A DNA stretch of 33,097 nucleotides from CAYMLQ01 sp964390795. GTDB lineage: Bacteria; Verrucomicrobiota; Kiritimatiellia; RFP12; UBA1067. Below, in pieces: positions 14,872 through 22,990 of the stretch. The DNA lies in NCBI GenBank assembly GCA_964390795.1, contig CAYMLQ010000024.1, positions 1 to 33,097 on the forward strand. The letters are read 5' to 3'. The position numbers were made by a program, and so were the translations under genes. A model generated the notes under the pieces. It had not been told where the DNA came from and did not search any database. It saw nothing but the letters and a program-made list of their open reading frames with translations. The stretch's first letter is position 1. Every line of letters begins with the position of its first letter.

Positions 14872-14895
14872 GTCGGGATTGCGATCCCGACCTAC
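14872..14895 (-). repeat. REP-like palindrome carrying the PNPOx-like stop codon
   Basis: GTCGGGAT-TGCG-ATCCCGAC followed by CTAC; read on the minus strand this is a GTAG head plus hairpin. The TAG stop codon of the PNPOx-like gene (14894-14892) is the TAG of the head. Confidence 0.85.
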
Positions 14896-15428
14896 TTCGT
14901 GAAGGTCTTGGTCTTGGGCTGGCCGCCCTTCATGGGGAAGATGCCGACCATCTCCGGCTCCACGAAGAACAGGGCCATATCGTCGCCGAACTTCTTGGCC
15001 ATCGAGGCCTGCAGCTCCACGAACTTGGCCTTCACGTCCGCGTCGGCGCAGAGCACCGCCTTGCCCTTGTAGCGGATGTACGCGCTTTTGTCCTCCGCCG
15101 TGCGCGACAGCTCGACGCTCGGGTTCGCCAGCAATTGCGCATGCATCTCTTTCTTCTTGGACGTCACGAACAGCAGTTTGTTATCAGCGATCAGCGTGTA
15201 ACGGATGGGTCGGACGCGCGCGCCCTGGCCCTCAACCGTCGCGAGGTCGAAGTAGTCGTTCTTCTCGAAGAAAGCCGCGACCTCTTGCATGAAGAGGTCG
15301 CTCTTAACCGCGCTCTCTTTCACCCACACGTAGCTCTTGAGCGCCTGCGGTTCCGCAGGTTTGGGAGCATCCTGACACAAACCGGCCAAGGCCGGCACCA
15401 ACAGCAGCATCGTCATCATTTTACGCAC
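14892..15428 (-). CDS. Secreted PNPOx-like (split-barrel flavin-binding fold) protein
   Basis: The 178-residue protein starts at GTG 15428, with GGAGG about 7 nt upstream. It has a signal peptide (MRKMMTMLLLVPALAGLC; the cysteine at 18 could also make it a lipoprotein). The mature part resembles the pyridoxamine-phosphate-oxidase-like split barrel: FFEKNDYFDLATVEGQGARVRP, then LFVTSKKKEMHAQLLANPSVELS, and a late IRYKGKAVL strand. Cytoplasmic relatives bind FMN or F420; export of such a domain is less usual. The C-terminus (TKTFTK) ends exactly in the GTAG head of a REP. Substrate is unknown. It is separated from GH78 by 125 bp of REP-like repeats, so coupling to it is uncertain. Confidence 0.75.
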   Translation of the reverse strand: MRKMMTMLLLVPALAGLCQDAPKPAEPQALKSYVWVKESAVKSDLFMQEVAAFFEKNDYFDLATVEGQGARVRPIRYTLIADNKLLFVTSKKKEMHAQLLANPSVELSRTAEDKSAYIRYKGKAVLCADADVKAKFVELQASMAKKFGDDMALFFVEPEMVGIFPMKGGQPKTKTFTK

Positions 15429-15524
15429 GAAACACCTCCAGTTTGTATTGCCGTAGTTTAGTACGATCCACGCCTGAAGGGAACCAGCAATTCAAATTTT
15501 TTGGCATTTTCGTTCATTCGCATC

Positions 15525-15585
15525 CGCGCCCGGAGCGGGCTACCTTGCGCGGCGAGTCTTTCAGGGGTGGCGCGCTCCGGGCGCG
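15525..15585. repeat. 13-bp perfect inverted repeat
   Basis: Arms CGCGCCCGGAGCG and CGCTCCGGGCGCG are separated by 35 nt. The left arm runs into GGGCTACC, which on the minus strand gives a GTAG head, so this may be a further diverged REP pair. Confidence 0.6.
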
Positions 15586-15680
15586 ACCTGCGCATGATTT
15601 CGCGCCTGTTTGCGAACGGAACAGTCAAAATTGAATTGCTGGAATGGAACACGAATCGCGGCCTGAGGAAGAATAAAACG

Positions 15681-15735
15681 GGGTTCAGCGTTCAGGGATC
15701 CGGCGCGACACTCAGGCACGCTATGCGCTGAACCC
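15681..15735. repeat. 10-bp inverted repeat near the FeoA 3' end
   Basis: GGGTTCAGCG and CGCTGAACCC, 35 nt apart, lie 8 bp downstream of the FeoA stop. There is no T-run on the minus strand, so it is a weak terminator candidate. Confidence 0.45.
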
Positions 15736-15742
15736 TGAGACT

Positions 15743-15988
15743 TCACATCTCTATATCAACGTTCTGCGCGATGGCGCGCGACACCAGAAAGCGGGCGTCC
15801 CCGGCGCCGATCACCAGGGAGCGTTCGGACGTGCGGTTGCGGAACATCACCACACGCGCTCCCGGAAAAAGCCCCATCTCGGTCGACTTGCGGTCGCCGT
15901 TCGTGCGGATAACACCCGACTCTCCGTCCTTCAGTTCCAGCAGGCATCGCATCTGCCCACCGGGCAATCCCTGTCCGTCTGCTCTCAT
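15743..15988 (-). CDS. feoA: Ferrous iron transport accessory protein FeoA
   Basis: This is a small SH3-like cytoplasmic protein that supports FeoB-mediated Fe2+ uptake. It has 81 residues from ATG 15988, or 69 from ATG 15952. The second start is attractive because MRCLLELKDGESGVIRTNG aligns with the usual FeoA N-terminus and GGTGG lies 4 nt upstream. Family signatures are the LLELKDGESGVI strand, MGLFPGARVVMFRN and a late VSRAIAQNVDI. It lies downstream of feoB, the reverse of the common feoA-feoB order. The 81-bp gap contains a REP-like inverted pair overlapping the feoB stop, which may affect co-expression. Confidence 0.88.
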   Translation of the reverse strand: MRADGQGLPGGQMRCLLELKDGESGVIRTNGDRKSTEMGLFPGARVVMFRNRTSERSLVIGAGDARFLVSRAIAQNVDIEM

Positions 15989-16039
15989 ACTCAGAACTTT
16001 CTTGATTCAAACCCGCGTGCTCACCCGCGCGTTTCGGGC

Positions 16040-16086
16040 GGGACGGCTCAGAGAACCGTCCGCAGTCGCCTACGGGGAGGCGTCCC
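16040..16086. repeat. Diverged inverted REP pair at the feoB 3' end
   Basis: GGGACGGCTC-AGA-GAACCGTCC then GCAGTC then GCCTAC-GGG-GAGGCGTCCC. It has the same two-hairpin arrangement as 9246-9297, with mismatches. The feoB stop codon (TAG at 16072-16070 on the minus strand) arises inside the second hairpin. Confidence 0.75.
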
Positions 16087-18316
16087 AGACTCGCCGTTTT
16101 CCCGCCCATCCTAAAAAGCCATAACCGCCAGCCGCCAGCGCCGCCACCACCGCCAGCCATCCGGCGGCGCGTGCAGGAGCCTCAAAAAAGGTCGCCGACT
16201 GATAGTAGGCCGTCGCCACCATCCAGGCCAGCAGGGTCTGATAAGCGATCGAGAAGCCCATCCAGCGCCAGCCAGCCTCGCGCCCCAAGACGATCAGTGC
16301 CGCCACGCACGGCGAGTAGATCAGCACAAAAAGCAGATAGGCGAACGCCTCTGCCTGGCCTCCGAAACTCCGCCGCATCGCCTCCAAGAGGCCTTTGCCT
16401 TCAGCCGCAGGGACGCCCTGCGCGGATGTCCAGCCGTACCCCTCAAGCAGACCCCTTGCCGCACCTTTCAGCTCGGCACCGAGATCGAAGGCCCCGGCCT
16501 CAGGCATCGGCGCTCCCGGCTGATCGGCTTGCGAATACAGGACCTCCAGCGTGCCCACGATCGCCTCTTTCGCCATCAGGCCGGTCAACAGCCCGGCCGC
16601 GGCCGGCCAGTTGTCCGCCCCGACGCCCATCGGGCGCAGCACCACCGTCATCGCCCGCCCGGCTACCGAGCGCCGGTCATCCGCCTGACGGTGCCCCGCG
16701 CAGGACGCCTCAAAGACGCCGTTGGCCAGGCTCAGCAGCACCGCGATCACCAGGATCACTTTGCCGGCGCGCACCAGAAAACTGACCAGATTATACCAGA
16801 CATGCTCGAGACAGCCGCGTAGCGCGGGCACATGGTAAGGCGGCAGCTCCATCACAAAAGCCGACGCCTCGCCCTTGAAAAGCGTCTTATGCAGCACCAG
16901 CCCCGACAGGATCGCCAGCACCGCACCGATCACATACAGGGCGAAAATAACCGCGTTGCCCTGTTGAGGGAAGAACGCCATTGCGAAGACCGCATACACC
17001 GGCATGCGCGCCCCGCACGACATGAACGGCGCGATCAGCATGGTCAGCACCCGGTCGCGCCGCTGCTCCAGCGTGCGCGTCGCCATCAGCGCGGGCACCG
17101 TGCAGCCGAACCCCACGAGCAGCGGAATAAACGCCTTGCCCGGCAGGCCGATCTTGTTGAGGAACCGGTCCATGATAAAGGCCGCCCGCGCCATGTACCC
17201 AGACTCTTCCAGCAGGCTCAGGCACAGAAAGATCATGAAGATCGGAGGCATGAACGTCGCCACGGTCGTGAGGCCAGCCCCCAACCCGTCGGACACGACC
17301 GACACCGCCAGCTCGGGCACGCCCAAACGGTGCAGCCACACGCGCGGGCCGTGCACCAGCAGCGCGCCCAGTGCGCCGTCGATGAAGTCTACCAGCGGCT
17401 GGGTCAGCCGGACCGTCAGCCAGAACACAAGATACATCACGGCGAGAAACGCCGGGATGCCCGCCGGACGGCTCAGCAGGAAGCGGTCCGCAACATCCGA
17501 AACGCGCCGCCGCATCTCCAGCCGCCGCGTGACCACATCGCGAGCCAGACCGCGTATGAAACCCAGCCGCGCATCCATCACCGCGACTTCAGGCCGCTGC
17601 CCGGTGTGGCGCGCGATGCGCTCGCTCTCTTCGGACACAACCGCGTCGAACTGCCCTTGGGTCAGCTCGCGTGCGAAAGGATCCTGCTCCAGCAGCTTGA
17701 TCGCCAGCCAGCGCGAGTCCACGGCCGCATCATCCGCTGTTACGAGCAGGCAAACCTGCAAGCGCTGAACCGAAAGCTCGGCGTCTCCATACAGCACCCG
17801 CGCCGTGGGCATCGCCCGCGACTCCGCAACGTGCAGCACCGCATCCTTCAACGCGTCCAGCCCTTCGCCGCGCGAAGCGATCATCGGCACCACCGGGCAC
17901 CCGAGATGTGTGGCCAGATGCTCCGGATCGACCTTTATTCCATGACGTTCCGCCGTGTCCATCTGATTCAACGCCACCACCAGCGGCACCCGCATATCGA
18001 GCAATTGCGCGGTGAGATAGAGGCTGCGCTCGAGGTTCGACGCGTCCACGATATTGATCACCACCGCAGGCTTACGGCGGATCAGGTAATCTCGCGCGAC
18101 GCGCTCGTCCTCGGTGTTCGGCGAAAAGGAATAAATGCCCGGAAGATCAGCCACACGGAACGTGCGGCCTTTGACCTTTAGCTCGGCATGGGCGCTGTCA
18201 ACAGTGACCCCTGTCCAGTTGCCCGTGCGCTCGCGCGCGCCGGTCAGCAGATTGAAAAGCGTCGTCTTGCCGGTGTTGGGATTGCCCACCAGCGCGATGG
18301 TCAGCGCATCGCTCAT
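16070..18316 (-). CDS. feoB: Ferrous iron transporter FeoB
   Basis: The 748-residue inner-membrane Fe2+ transporter has an N-terminal G-protein domain: G1 GNPNTGKT (11-18), G3 DLPG, G4 NQMD and a G5-like IASRGEG. The membrane domain starts near residue 300 (FLAVMYLVFWLTVRL) with paired gate regions (IFLCLSLLEESGYMARAAF and GFGCTVPALMATRTLEQRRDR) and at least eight hydrophobic helices. Length is normal. ATG 18316 is chosen over 18337 because MSDALTIALVGNPN matches the usual start and GGGGGG lies upstream. The last residues (RVWDASP) and the stop codon come from a REP-like element, so the natural C-terminus has probably been replaced or extended. It pairs with feoA downstream. Confidence 0.95.
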   Translation of the reverse strand: MSDALTIALVGNPNTGKTTLFNLLTGARERTGNWTGVTVDSAHAELKVKGRTFRVADLPGIYSFSPNTEDERVARDYLIRRKPAVVINIVDASNLERSLYLTAQLLDMRVPLVVALNQMDTAERHGIKVDPEHLATHLGCPVVPMIASRGEGLDALKDAVLHVAESRAMPTARVLYGDAELSVQRLQVCLLVTADDAAVDSRWLAIKLLEQDPFARELTQGQFDAVVSEESERIARHTGQRPEVAVMDARLGFIRGLARDVVTRRLEMRRRVSDVADRFLLSRPAGIPAFLAVMYLVFWLTVRLTQPLVDFIDGALGALLVHGPRVWLHRLGVPELAVSVVSDGLGAGLTTVATFMPPIFMIFLCLSLLEESGYMARAAFIMDRFLNKIGLPGKAFIPLLVGFGCTVPALMATRTLEQRRDRVLTMLIAPFMSCGARMPVYAVFAMAFFPQQGNAVIFALYVIGAVLAILSGLVLHKTLFKGEASAFVMELPPYHVPALRGCLEHVWYNLVSFLVRAGKVILVIAVLLSLANGVFEASCAGHRQADDRRSVAGRAMTVVLRPMGVGADNWPAAAGLLTGLMAKEAIVGTLEVLYSQADQPGAPMPEAGAFDLGAELKGAARGLLEGYGWTSAQGVPAAEGKGLLEAMRRSFGGQAEAFAYLLFVLIYSPCVAALIVLGREAGWRWMGFSIAYQTLLAWMVATAYYQSATFFEAPARAAGWLAVVAALAAGGYGFLGWAGKRRVWDASP

Positions 18317-18409
18317 TCCGCGCCCCCCCGCAGCCATTTGTTAGCCAAGGAAAACATGAGCCGCAGAGTATAGGGCACCCCCGGCCCGTAGACAAGCAGC
18401 AATTGTCGT

Positions 18410-21052
18410 TTATTCCCGTTCCGCAGGCGGAAGGCTTGCACCCTTGATGAGCACCACGTCGTCCGAACCGAGCATCACCTCCAGCGCCTTGCCGCGCCTC
18501 GTGAGGGTCACGGTTTGCGGCTCGCGGGTCGCGTTGGCCAGCACCACCGCGATCTTGCCGTCGGGCGAGCGGAACGCGTTGTGGAAGACGGCGGGCGTCG
18601 GGCGGTCACGATACGTGATCGTCGCGCACGCCAGCTTCGGCGGATGCAGCAGCCGTCCGTCCTGCAGCCAGGGACGTCCCTCGCCGTGGTAGAGCGATAC
18701 CCACTTCCGCATGAAGCGCGCATCCGCCGAGAGCCCTTCGTTGCGCACCAGCTTCACGCTGCCGTCCGGCTGCACCGCCTCCAGCGTGACGTCGTCAACC
18801 CACACTTTGGCCAAATCTCTGGCGTTACACATGATGCGCATCATCTCCGCCCCAGCGGGTACCGTGAAGTCGGCCGAGACGCGCGTCCACCCCGCGCCCG
18901 CCGCAGGATACTTGAGCAGGCCGCCCTGCCCCACCGACTTGAGCCCGGGGGCGAAAACCCCGAAGCTGATGCCGTCGGGCTGCGCCATATGATCCGTCTT
19001 AAGCCATGCGCTCAGGCGGTACTTTCCGCCGACAGCAAACCCGCGGCCATCCACGTCGACGTTCTGCGACACCTGCACGATATCGCTGCGGTTGGTGTTT
19101 TCGAGCCGCAGGCTCGCCGCGCCGCCGTGCTTCTCGTCCCTATCGCTGAAGGCCTGCCCGTTCCAAGCCACGCCCTGATAGCCACGCAAGTGCTCCCAGC
19201 CGGCGAACGCGTTGGCGCCTGCGGCCCGCGCTTCGAAGACGCCGTTCACGATCACGTCATCGGCCAGGTCGCGTCCCGTGGGCACCAGATGCGGCATCTG
19301 CCCGTCCGCCGCACAGTGGGCGTTCATCACCCGGTCGTTGCCGCGCGGATTGCTCTGGAACGGCGGCAGGAACTCGTGGTAGAGATAGTTGAACACCGAG
19401 GCCCACTCGCGCGGCGACTCGCAGTCACGGTAGTCCTGAAGCCCCACGAGGTGATTGAACCACTCGTTCGGCTCTTCGAAGCAGACGACCGCGTCGGGCT
19501 CGACCTTACGCATGGAGGTCAGCATGGTGCGCAGTTGCTCAGCGAACGCGTCGGTCATCCACGGCCCGCGCCCTTGAGGATGGCCGTGGTTCGGCGCGTA
19601 GCACGCGGGCCAGTTGCCGCCCACCACCTGGTCGACCTGCACCATCTCGCAGCCGCGCTTGGCCAAGGGCACGCAGATCTCCTCGTTCCACCAGCGGATC
19701 GTCCAAGGGTCGCCGCCGCACAGGCACGCCGTGTTACCGCCCCGCAGCCAGCTCGGCACACGGAGATAGAGGGCGCCGTCGCGGTTATGCACGGCATGCG
19801 TACGGGCCACCTCGTCGAACCGCGCGCGGTCATCCCACTCGAAACTGCCGTCCGGCCGCTTGTTATAGGTCAGGGTCCAGTGATAGCCCGAAGGCCACGG
19901 AAACGCGTGGCAGCCGAGTTTGCGCGTGGCCGCCACAAGTTTCGTGAACTGCTCGTCCGAGGGAAAGAGCGGAAAGTAATCAGGCGTCACCCAGTCCCCA
20001 TGTTTCTCCCAGCCCCAGTAGGCCGTGATCAGCGGCATCGCAGGGAAATTCTTCTTCCAGTACTCTGTCAGCCAGCGCTCGATGCGCGAAGGGTCGGCCA
20101 GCCAGTCGCGGCCGAAGCGCACCATGGCCGGCCCGTCCTTGAGCCAGGCGGGCAGGTCGCCGCGCTGCGCGAAGGGCGTCGCGCACCACGGCTGGGTCAG
20201 CGCCCACGCCTTGTACAGGTCAGCCGCATCGCGCCAATCGGCGGGCGCACCGTCGCTGCCGCCAAACGAGGACATCACCACGTCGTACGCCTGCGTGACG
20301 GTACCTGCCGCAAAGCAGGGACGGAACCAACTGAACTCCACGCCCGCGCCCGCACGGGTCAGGATCAGATCCTTGGGCGTGCCCCGCCCATCCTCGGCGG
20401 CGGTGTAGAACCCGGCGCGGTCGTCATAATAGCAGCCGAACTGCGCGGCCATGTTTCCGGGCTGGCTGATCGAGACGCTCGAGCCAGCTTTCATCGAGCC
20501 GGGCTGGCGGATCACGCCGCCCTTGGCGGATCCGACCACGGCCGCATCGTCCTCGACACTCGATCCCAGCGGAGCGGAGAGCACGACGAACGGGTACTGC
20601 ACCGACTCCAGCACCCACCCGTCCCGCATCTGCACGATGATTCCCCAGCGGATCAGAGGGTCGCCCGTCTTCACCCGCGCCGTACAGACCACCCGCGCCA
20701 CGCCCTTGCTGAAACCCTCATACGTGAGCGTCGCACACGGTCCGCCCGCCTCCTCCTGCACGGCGGCGTCGAACGTCGCGGCATCCCCGCTCGACTGCAT
20801 GATCTTCTCGCCCGGCGTCTCCGCCTTCTGCGAGAAGGTCAGCGTGAACAGCCTCGGCGCCTTCTGCAGCGCCGCGAACTCGACCCCCTCGGGCGTCTTC
20901 AGGGACACGATGCCGCCGCGCTCCTCGCGCCCGAGCCTCACCGTAACCCTGTCGCTGCGCAGCTCCAGCGGCCCGTCCGCGGCCAGCGCGGCATGACAAC
21001 AACACGCCCAGCCTAGAGAAACGGCCAGCGTCTGATTCAATGAGCGTCGCAT
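18410..21052 (-). CDS. Secreted DUF6259-type glycoside-hydrolase-like protein with C-terminal CBM-like domain
   Basis: The 880-residue protein starts at ATG 21052 (GGAGGA 8 nt upstream) with a signal peptide ending near CCHAALAADG. The N-terminal beta-sandwich (about 30-290) is followed by a TIM-barrel-like region with LITAYWGWEKHGDW, GCHAFPWPSGYHWT, CEMVQVDQVVGGNWPACY and VCFEEPNEWFNH. These carry conserved Asp/Glu residues plausible for catalysis, as in DUF6259 proteins found in PVC polysaccharide loci. A jelly-roll domain (about 640-790; FAGWEHLRGYQG, then YRLSAWLKTDH and VWVDDVTLE) resembles carbohydrate-binding modules, and a short beta domain ends the protein. Substrate is unknown. The radical SAM gene upstream ends 19 bp before this start, so the two are probably co-transcribed. 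Confidence 0.75.
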   Translation of the reverse strand: MRRSLNQTLAVSLGWACCCHAALAADGPLELRSDRVTVRLGREERGGIVSLKTPEGVEFAALQKAPRLFTLTFSQKAETPGEKIMQSSGDAATFDAAVQEEAGGPCATLTYEGFSKGVARVVCTARVKTGDPLIRWGIIVQMRDGWVLESVQYPFVVLSAPLGSSVEDDAAVVGSAKGGVIRQPGSMKAGSSVSISQPGNMAAQFGCYYDDRAGFYTAAEDGRGTPKDLILTRAGAGVEFSWFRPCFAAGTVTQAYDVVMSSFGGSDGAPADWRDAADLYKAWALTQPWCATPFAQRGDLPAWLKDGPAMVRFGRDWLADPSRIERWLTEYWKKNFPAMPLITAYWGWEKHGDWVTPDYFPLFPSDEQFTKLVAATRKLGCHAFPWPSGYHWTLTYNKRPDGSFEWDDRARFDEVARTHAVHNRDGALYLRVPSWLRGGNTACLCGGDPWTIRWWNEEICVPLAKRGCEMVQVDQVVGGNWPACYAPNHGHPQGRGPWMTDAFAEQLRTMLTSMRKVEPDAVVCFEEPNEWFNHLVGLQDYRDCESPREWASVFNYLYHEFLPPFQSNPRGNDRVMNAHCAADGQMPHLVPTGRDLADDVIVNGVFEARAAGANAFAGWEHLRGYQGVAWNGQAFSDRDEKHGGAASLRLENTNRSDIVQVSQNVDVDGRGFAVGGKYRLSAWLKTDHMAQPDGISFGVFAPGLKSVGQGGLLKYPAAGAGWTRVSADFTVPAGAEMMRIMCNARDLAKVWVDDVTLEAVQPDGSVKLVRNEGLSADARFMRKWVSLYHGEGRPWLQDGRLLHPPKLACATITYRDRPTPAVFHNAFRSPDGKIAVVLANATREPQTVTLTRRGKALEVMLGSDDVVLIKGASLPPAERE

Positions 21053-21071
21053 CGGATTACTCCTCCAGTGT

Positions 21072-21929
21072 TTACAAAGAAAAAGGGAGCCGCCCTGGCC
21101 CGCGCGTGTCGAGCTGCGGCAACAGCGTTCCAAGCAGCGAGACCAGCCCGTCACGGTCTTTGGGAAAACGACCCTCGAGCGGCACGGGGTTCGAGGTGTG
21201 GTTCGCGCGGAACACGGTCTGCTCCAATTCCAGCCCGCGCAGCAGCCGGATCAGCTCGCTCACCGCATCATACTCCGTGGCCGCCTGATAGCCCGCGTAC
21301 ATCGCCGTGCCCGGCACGTCCACGAAGCGCAGGGCCGAGAGCAGGCGCGGCTGCATGCGGTTCAAGAGCGCGGCCGTGGCATCCGCATGCCGAGCCGACC
21401 CCTCGCGCCCGCCCAGCCCCAGGAGCACCATCACCGAGCACCTGAGCCCCGCCGCCTGCGCCCGCCGCACCGCCTCGCACATGCCCGCCGCAGTCTCGCC
21501 CTTGTCGACCTTCATCAGCAGATCCTCGTCGCCGCTCTCCAGCCCCACGTAGAGCGTGCACAGCTTGAGCTGCCGCAGCGCCACCAGCTCCTCGTCGCTC
21601 TTGGCCAAGATCGAGCTGCCGTTGGCGTACACGTTCACACGCGCCAGATGCGGAAAGAGCCGGTTCAGCGCCTCCAGCAGGACGCGCAGCCGCTCAAAAG
21701 AAAGCGCCATCACATCGCCGTCCGCCAGAAAGATGCGCCGCTCCCCCGGACACCCCCTCGCCGCTTCTTCGAACTCGGAGAGCACCTCTGCCTGGGGCCG
21801 CACGCGATACGGCACGCCCTTGTACATCGCGCAGAAACGGCAGGTGTTGTGCGGACACCCCAGCGCCACTTGAAAAATCAGGCTCTCCGCCTCTGCCGGC
21901 GGCCTGAATAATCGTTCCGTATACTGCAT
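21072..21929 (-). CDS. Radical SAM protein
   Basis: The 285-residue protein starts at ATG 21929; a longer TTG start at 21947 is less likely. The cluster motif GCPHNTCRFCAMYKG (Cx4Cx2C) near residues 25-40 is that of a radical SAM subfamily with GC(S/P)HN-type spacing rather than the more common Cx3Cx2C. DGDVMAL, YANGSSIL and YVGLESGDEDLLMKVDKG are typical SAM-barrel segments. There is no SPASM or B12-binding domain, so it is not an anaerobic sulfatase maturase. It would bind a [4Fe-4S] cluster and cleave S-adenosylmethionine; the substrate is unknown. It precedes the DUF6259 gene by 19 bp and is divergent from the ybjQ pair. Confidence 0.85.
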   Translation of the reverse strand: MQYTERLFRPPAEAESLIFQVALGCPHNTCRFCAMYKGVPYRVRPQAEVLSEFEEAARGCPGERRIFLADGDVMALSFERLRVLLEALNRLFPHLARVNVYANGSSILAKSDEELVALRQLKLCTLYVGLESGDEDLLMKVDKGETAAGMCEAVRRAQAAGLRCSVMVLLGLGGREGSARHADATAALLNRMQPRLLSALRFVDVPGTAMYAGYQAATEYDAVSELIRLLRGLELEQTVFRANHTSNPVPLEGRFPKDRDGLVSLLGTLLPQLDTRGPGRLPFSL

Positions 21930-22004
21930 GTGTGGCAAGCATACCAAAGCCCAACCACTCCCGCTAAGCGGAATCAGCGGCTTTTCGTGTTTTGTGTTTG
22001 TGCA

Positions 22005-22033
22005 TTGACGCCACCGCTTACGTAAGAGTATCG
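22005..22033 (+). promoter_or_regulatory. Weak candidate promoter for the ybjQ pair
   Basis: TTGACG (22005-22010), 17 nt, GTATCG (22028-22033). The -35 element is good and the -10 poor. A perfect palindrome CTTACGTAAG (22017-22026) lies in the spacer and could be an operator. Only one copy was seen. Confidence 0.25.
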
Positions 22034-22077
22034 TTCTCTCACACTATTCGTCCATTCGTCCCAACAGGAGCAACAGC

Positions 22078-22407
22078 ATGATCGTCGTGAACACCGAAAC
22101 CGTCACCGGCTATGAGGTCATCGAAGTCAAGGGTCTGGTACAAGGTAACACGGTCCGCGCCAAGCACATGGGCCGCGACATCGCCGCCAGCTTCAAGAAT
22201 ATGGTCGGCGGCGAACTCAAAGGCTACACCGAACTGCTCACCGAGTCGCGCAACGAAGCCCTCGCCCGCATGCTCCAGCAGGCTCAAACACTGGGAGCGA
22301 ACGCGGTCGTCAACGTCCGCTTCACCACCAGCGCCATCACCGCCGGCGCGGCCGAGATGATGGCCTACGGCACGGCGGTCGTCGTCACGCCCAGACTCCA
22401 GCATTAA
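22078..22407 (+). CDS. YbjQ/UPF0145 family protein
   Basis: The 109-residue protein has the full YbjQ fold signature: MIVVNTETVTGYEVIEVKG at the N-terminus, GGELKGYTELLTESRNEAL in the middle, and GANAVVNVRF near the end. Members form pentameric rings and have been called putative heavy-metal-binding proteins, but their function is not established. The ribosome-binding site is AGGAG, 8 nt before the ATG. The next gene, 11 bp downstream, is a membrane-anchored paralogue, so the two probably form a two-gene operon and may form a mixed ring. Confidence 0.9.
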   Translation: MIVVNTETVTGYEVIEVKGLVQGNTVRAKHMGRDIAASFKNMVGGELKGYTELLTESRNEALARMLQQAQTLGANAVVNVRFTTSAITAGAAEMMAYGTAVVVTPRLQH

Positions 22408-22418
22408 CGGAGGCTTCC

Positions 22419-22892
22419 ATGGACGGTCTGATCGCCCTCATCCTCTCAGTCATCGCCATCCTTGTCGGGTTCTTTGTCGGCAAGGCCACCGAAAAGAAGC
22501 ATCTCGCCAGCCTCGAGCAGCGCGAGGCGGATTTGGCTGACATTCGGGTCGACACCTTAAGGCACCCGACCAACCCTTCGGCCGAGCCTCATACGCCCGC
22601 GCTGGTCTGCGGCGAGGCCGTCATCGCCAGCGACGCCTTCAAGAGCTGGGCCTCGGGCCTGCGGAACTTCTTCGGGGGCGAGGCGAAGAATTTCGGCCTG
22701 CTCTACCAGCGGTCGCGCCGCGAGGCCACGCTCCGCATGTTGGAGGCCGCCCGCAGCCAGGGCTTCAATGCCGTGTGCAACGTGCGTTACGACAGCACCG
22801 ACATCGGCGGCAACGCCCTCCGCCCCGCCAACCAGGCGGCTCCGATGGCCACCTGCGTGGCATCGGGAACCGCTTACAGGCGCGCCCGGTAG
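22419..22892 (+). CDS. Membrane-anchored YbjQ-like protein
   Basis: The 157-residue protein has an N-terminal transmembrane helix (LIALILSVIAILVGFFVGKA, about 4-23), a charged linker, then a diverged YbjQ domain (about 65-150): GEAVIASDAFKSW, FFGGEAKNFGLLYQRSRREATLRML and GFNAVCNVRYDSTDIGG, parallel to the soluble upstream protein. The anchor would place the domain at the cytoplasmic membrane. AACGGAGG lies 7 nt upstream of the ATG. Its TAG stop codon (22890-22892) is part of the GTAG head of a REP, so the original C-terminus (now TAYRRAR) may be altered. Confidence 0.82.
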   Translation: MDGLIALILSVIAILVGFFVGKATEKKHLASLEQREADLADIRVDTLRHPTNPSAEPHTPALVCGEAVIASDAFKSWASGLRNFFGGEAKNFGLLYQRSRREATLRMLEAARSQGFNAVCNVRYDSTDIGGNALRPANQAAPMATCVASGTAYRRAR

Positions 22893-22913
22893 GGACGCCT
22901 CCCCGAGGCGTCC
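22889..22913 (+). repeat. REP carrying the stop codon of the YbjQ-like gene
   Basis: A GTAG head plus GGACGCCTC-CCC-GAGGCGTCC, a perfect 9-bp stem. This is the same hairpin family as the second unit at 9273-9293. The interval up to 22990 holds nothing else that I recognise. Confidence 0.85.
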
Positions 22914-22990
22914 GCAGGGCAATGACGCGGCACGGGGACCGGCGGCAGTTTGCGGGAATATCCCGTATTCGGGGTCGTCTTTTTGTACCT

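Larger units (their letters stand above)
15429..15742. other. Gene-poor spacer with two inverted repeats
   Basis: No credible gene is seen in this 314-bp gap. It contains a 13-bp inverted repeat (CGCGCCCGGAGCG, 15525-15537; CGCTCCGGGCGCG, 15573-15585) and a 10-bp one (GGGTTCAGCG, 15681-15690; CGCTGAACCC, 15726-15735). The second ends just beyond the FeoA stop codon and could act as a transcript 3' hairpin. Small open frames here lack ribosome-binding sites and recognisable sequence. Confidence 0.5.

Noticed and set aside
16832..18181. Long plus-strand open frame antisense to feoB
   Set aside because: It lies wholly opposite feoB, its Arg/His/Gln-rich translation is typical of a high-GC antisense frame, and it has no ribosome-binding site or domain.
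18515..21016. 833-codon plus-strand open frame antisense to the DUF6259 gene
   Set aside because: It is a high-GC antisense frame with low-complexity Arg/His/Ala-rich sequence. The minus-strand protein has a signal peptide, a ribosome-binding site and domain structure.
21072..21929. Radical SAM protein as the sulfatase maturase (anSME)
   Set aside because: It has a Cx4Cx2C motif and no SPASM cysteine-rich C-terminus, and it is not near the sulfatase. It belongs to another radical SAM group.
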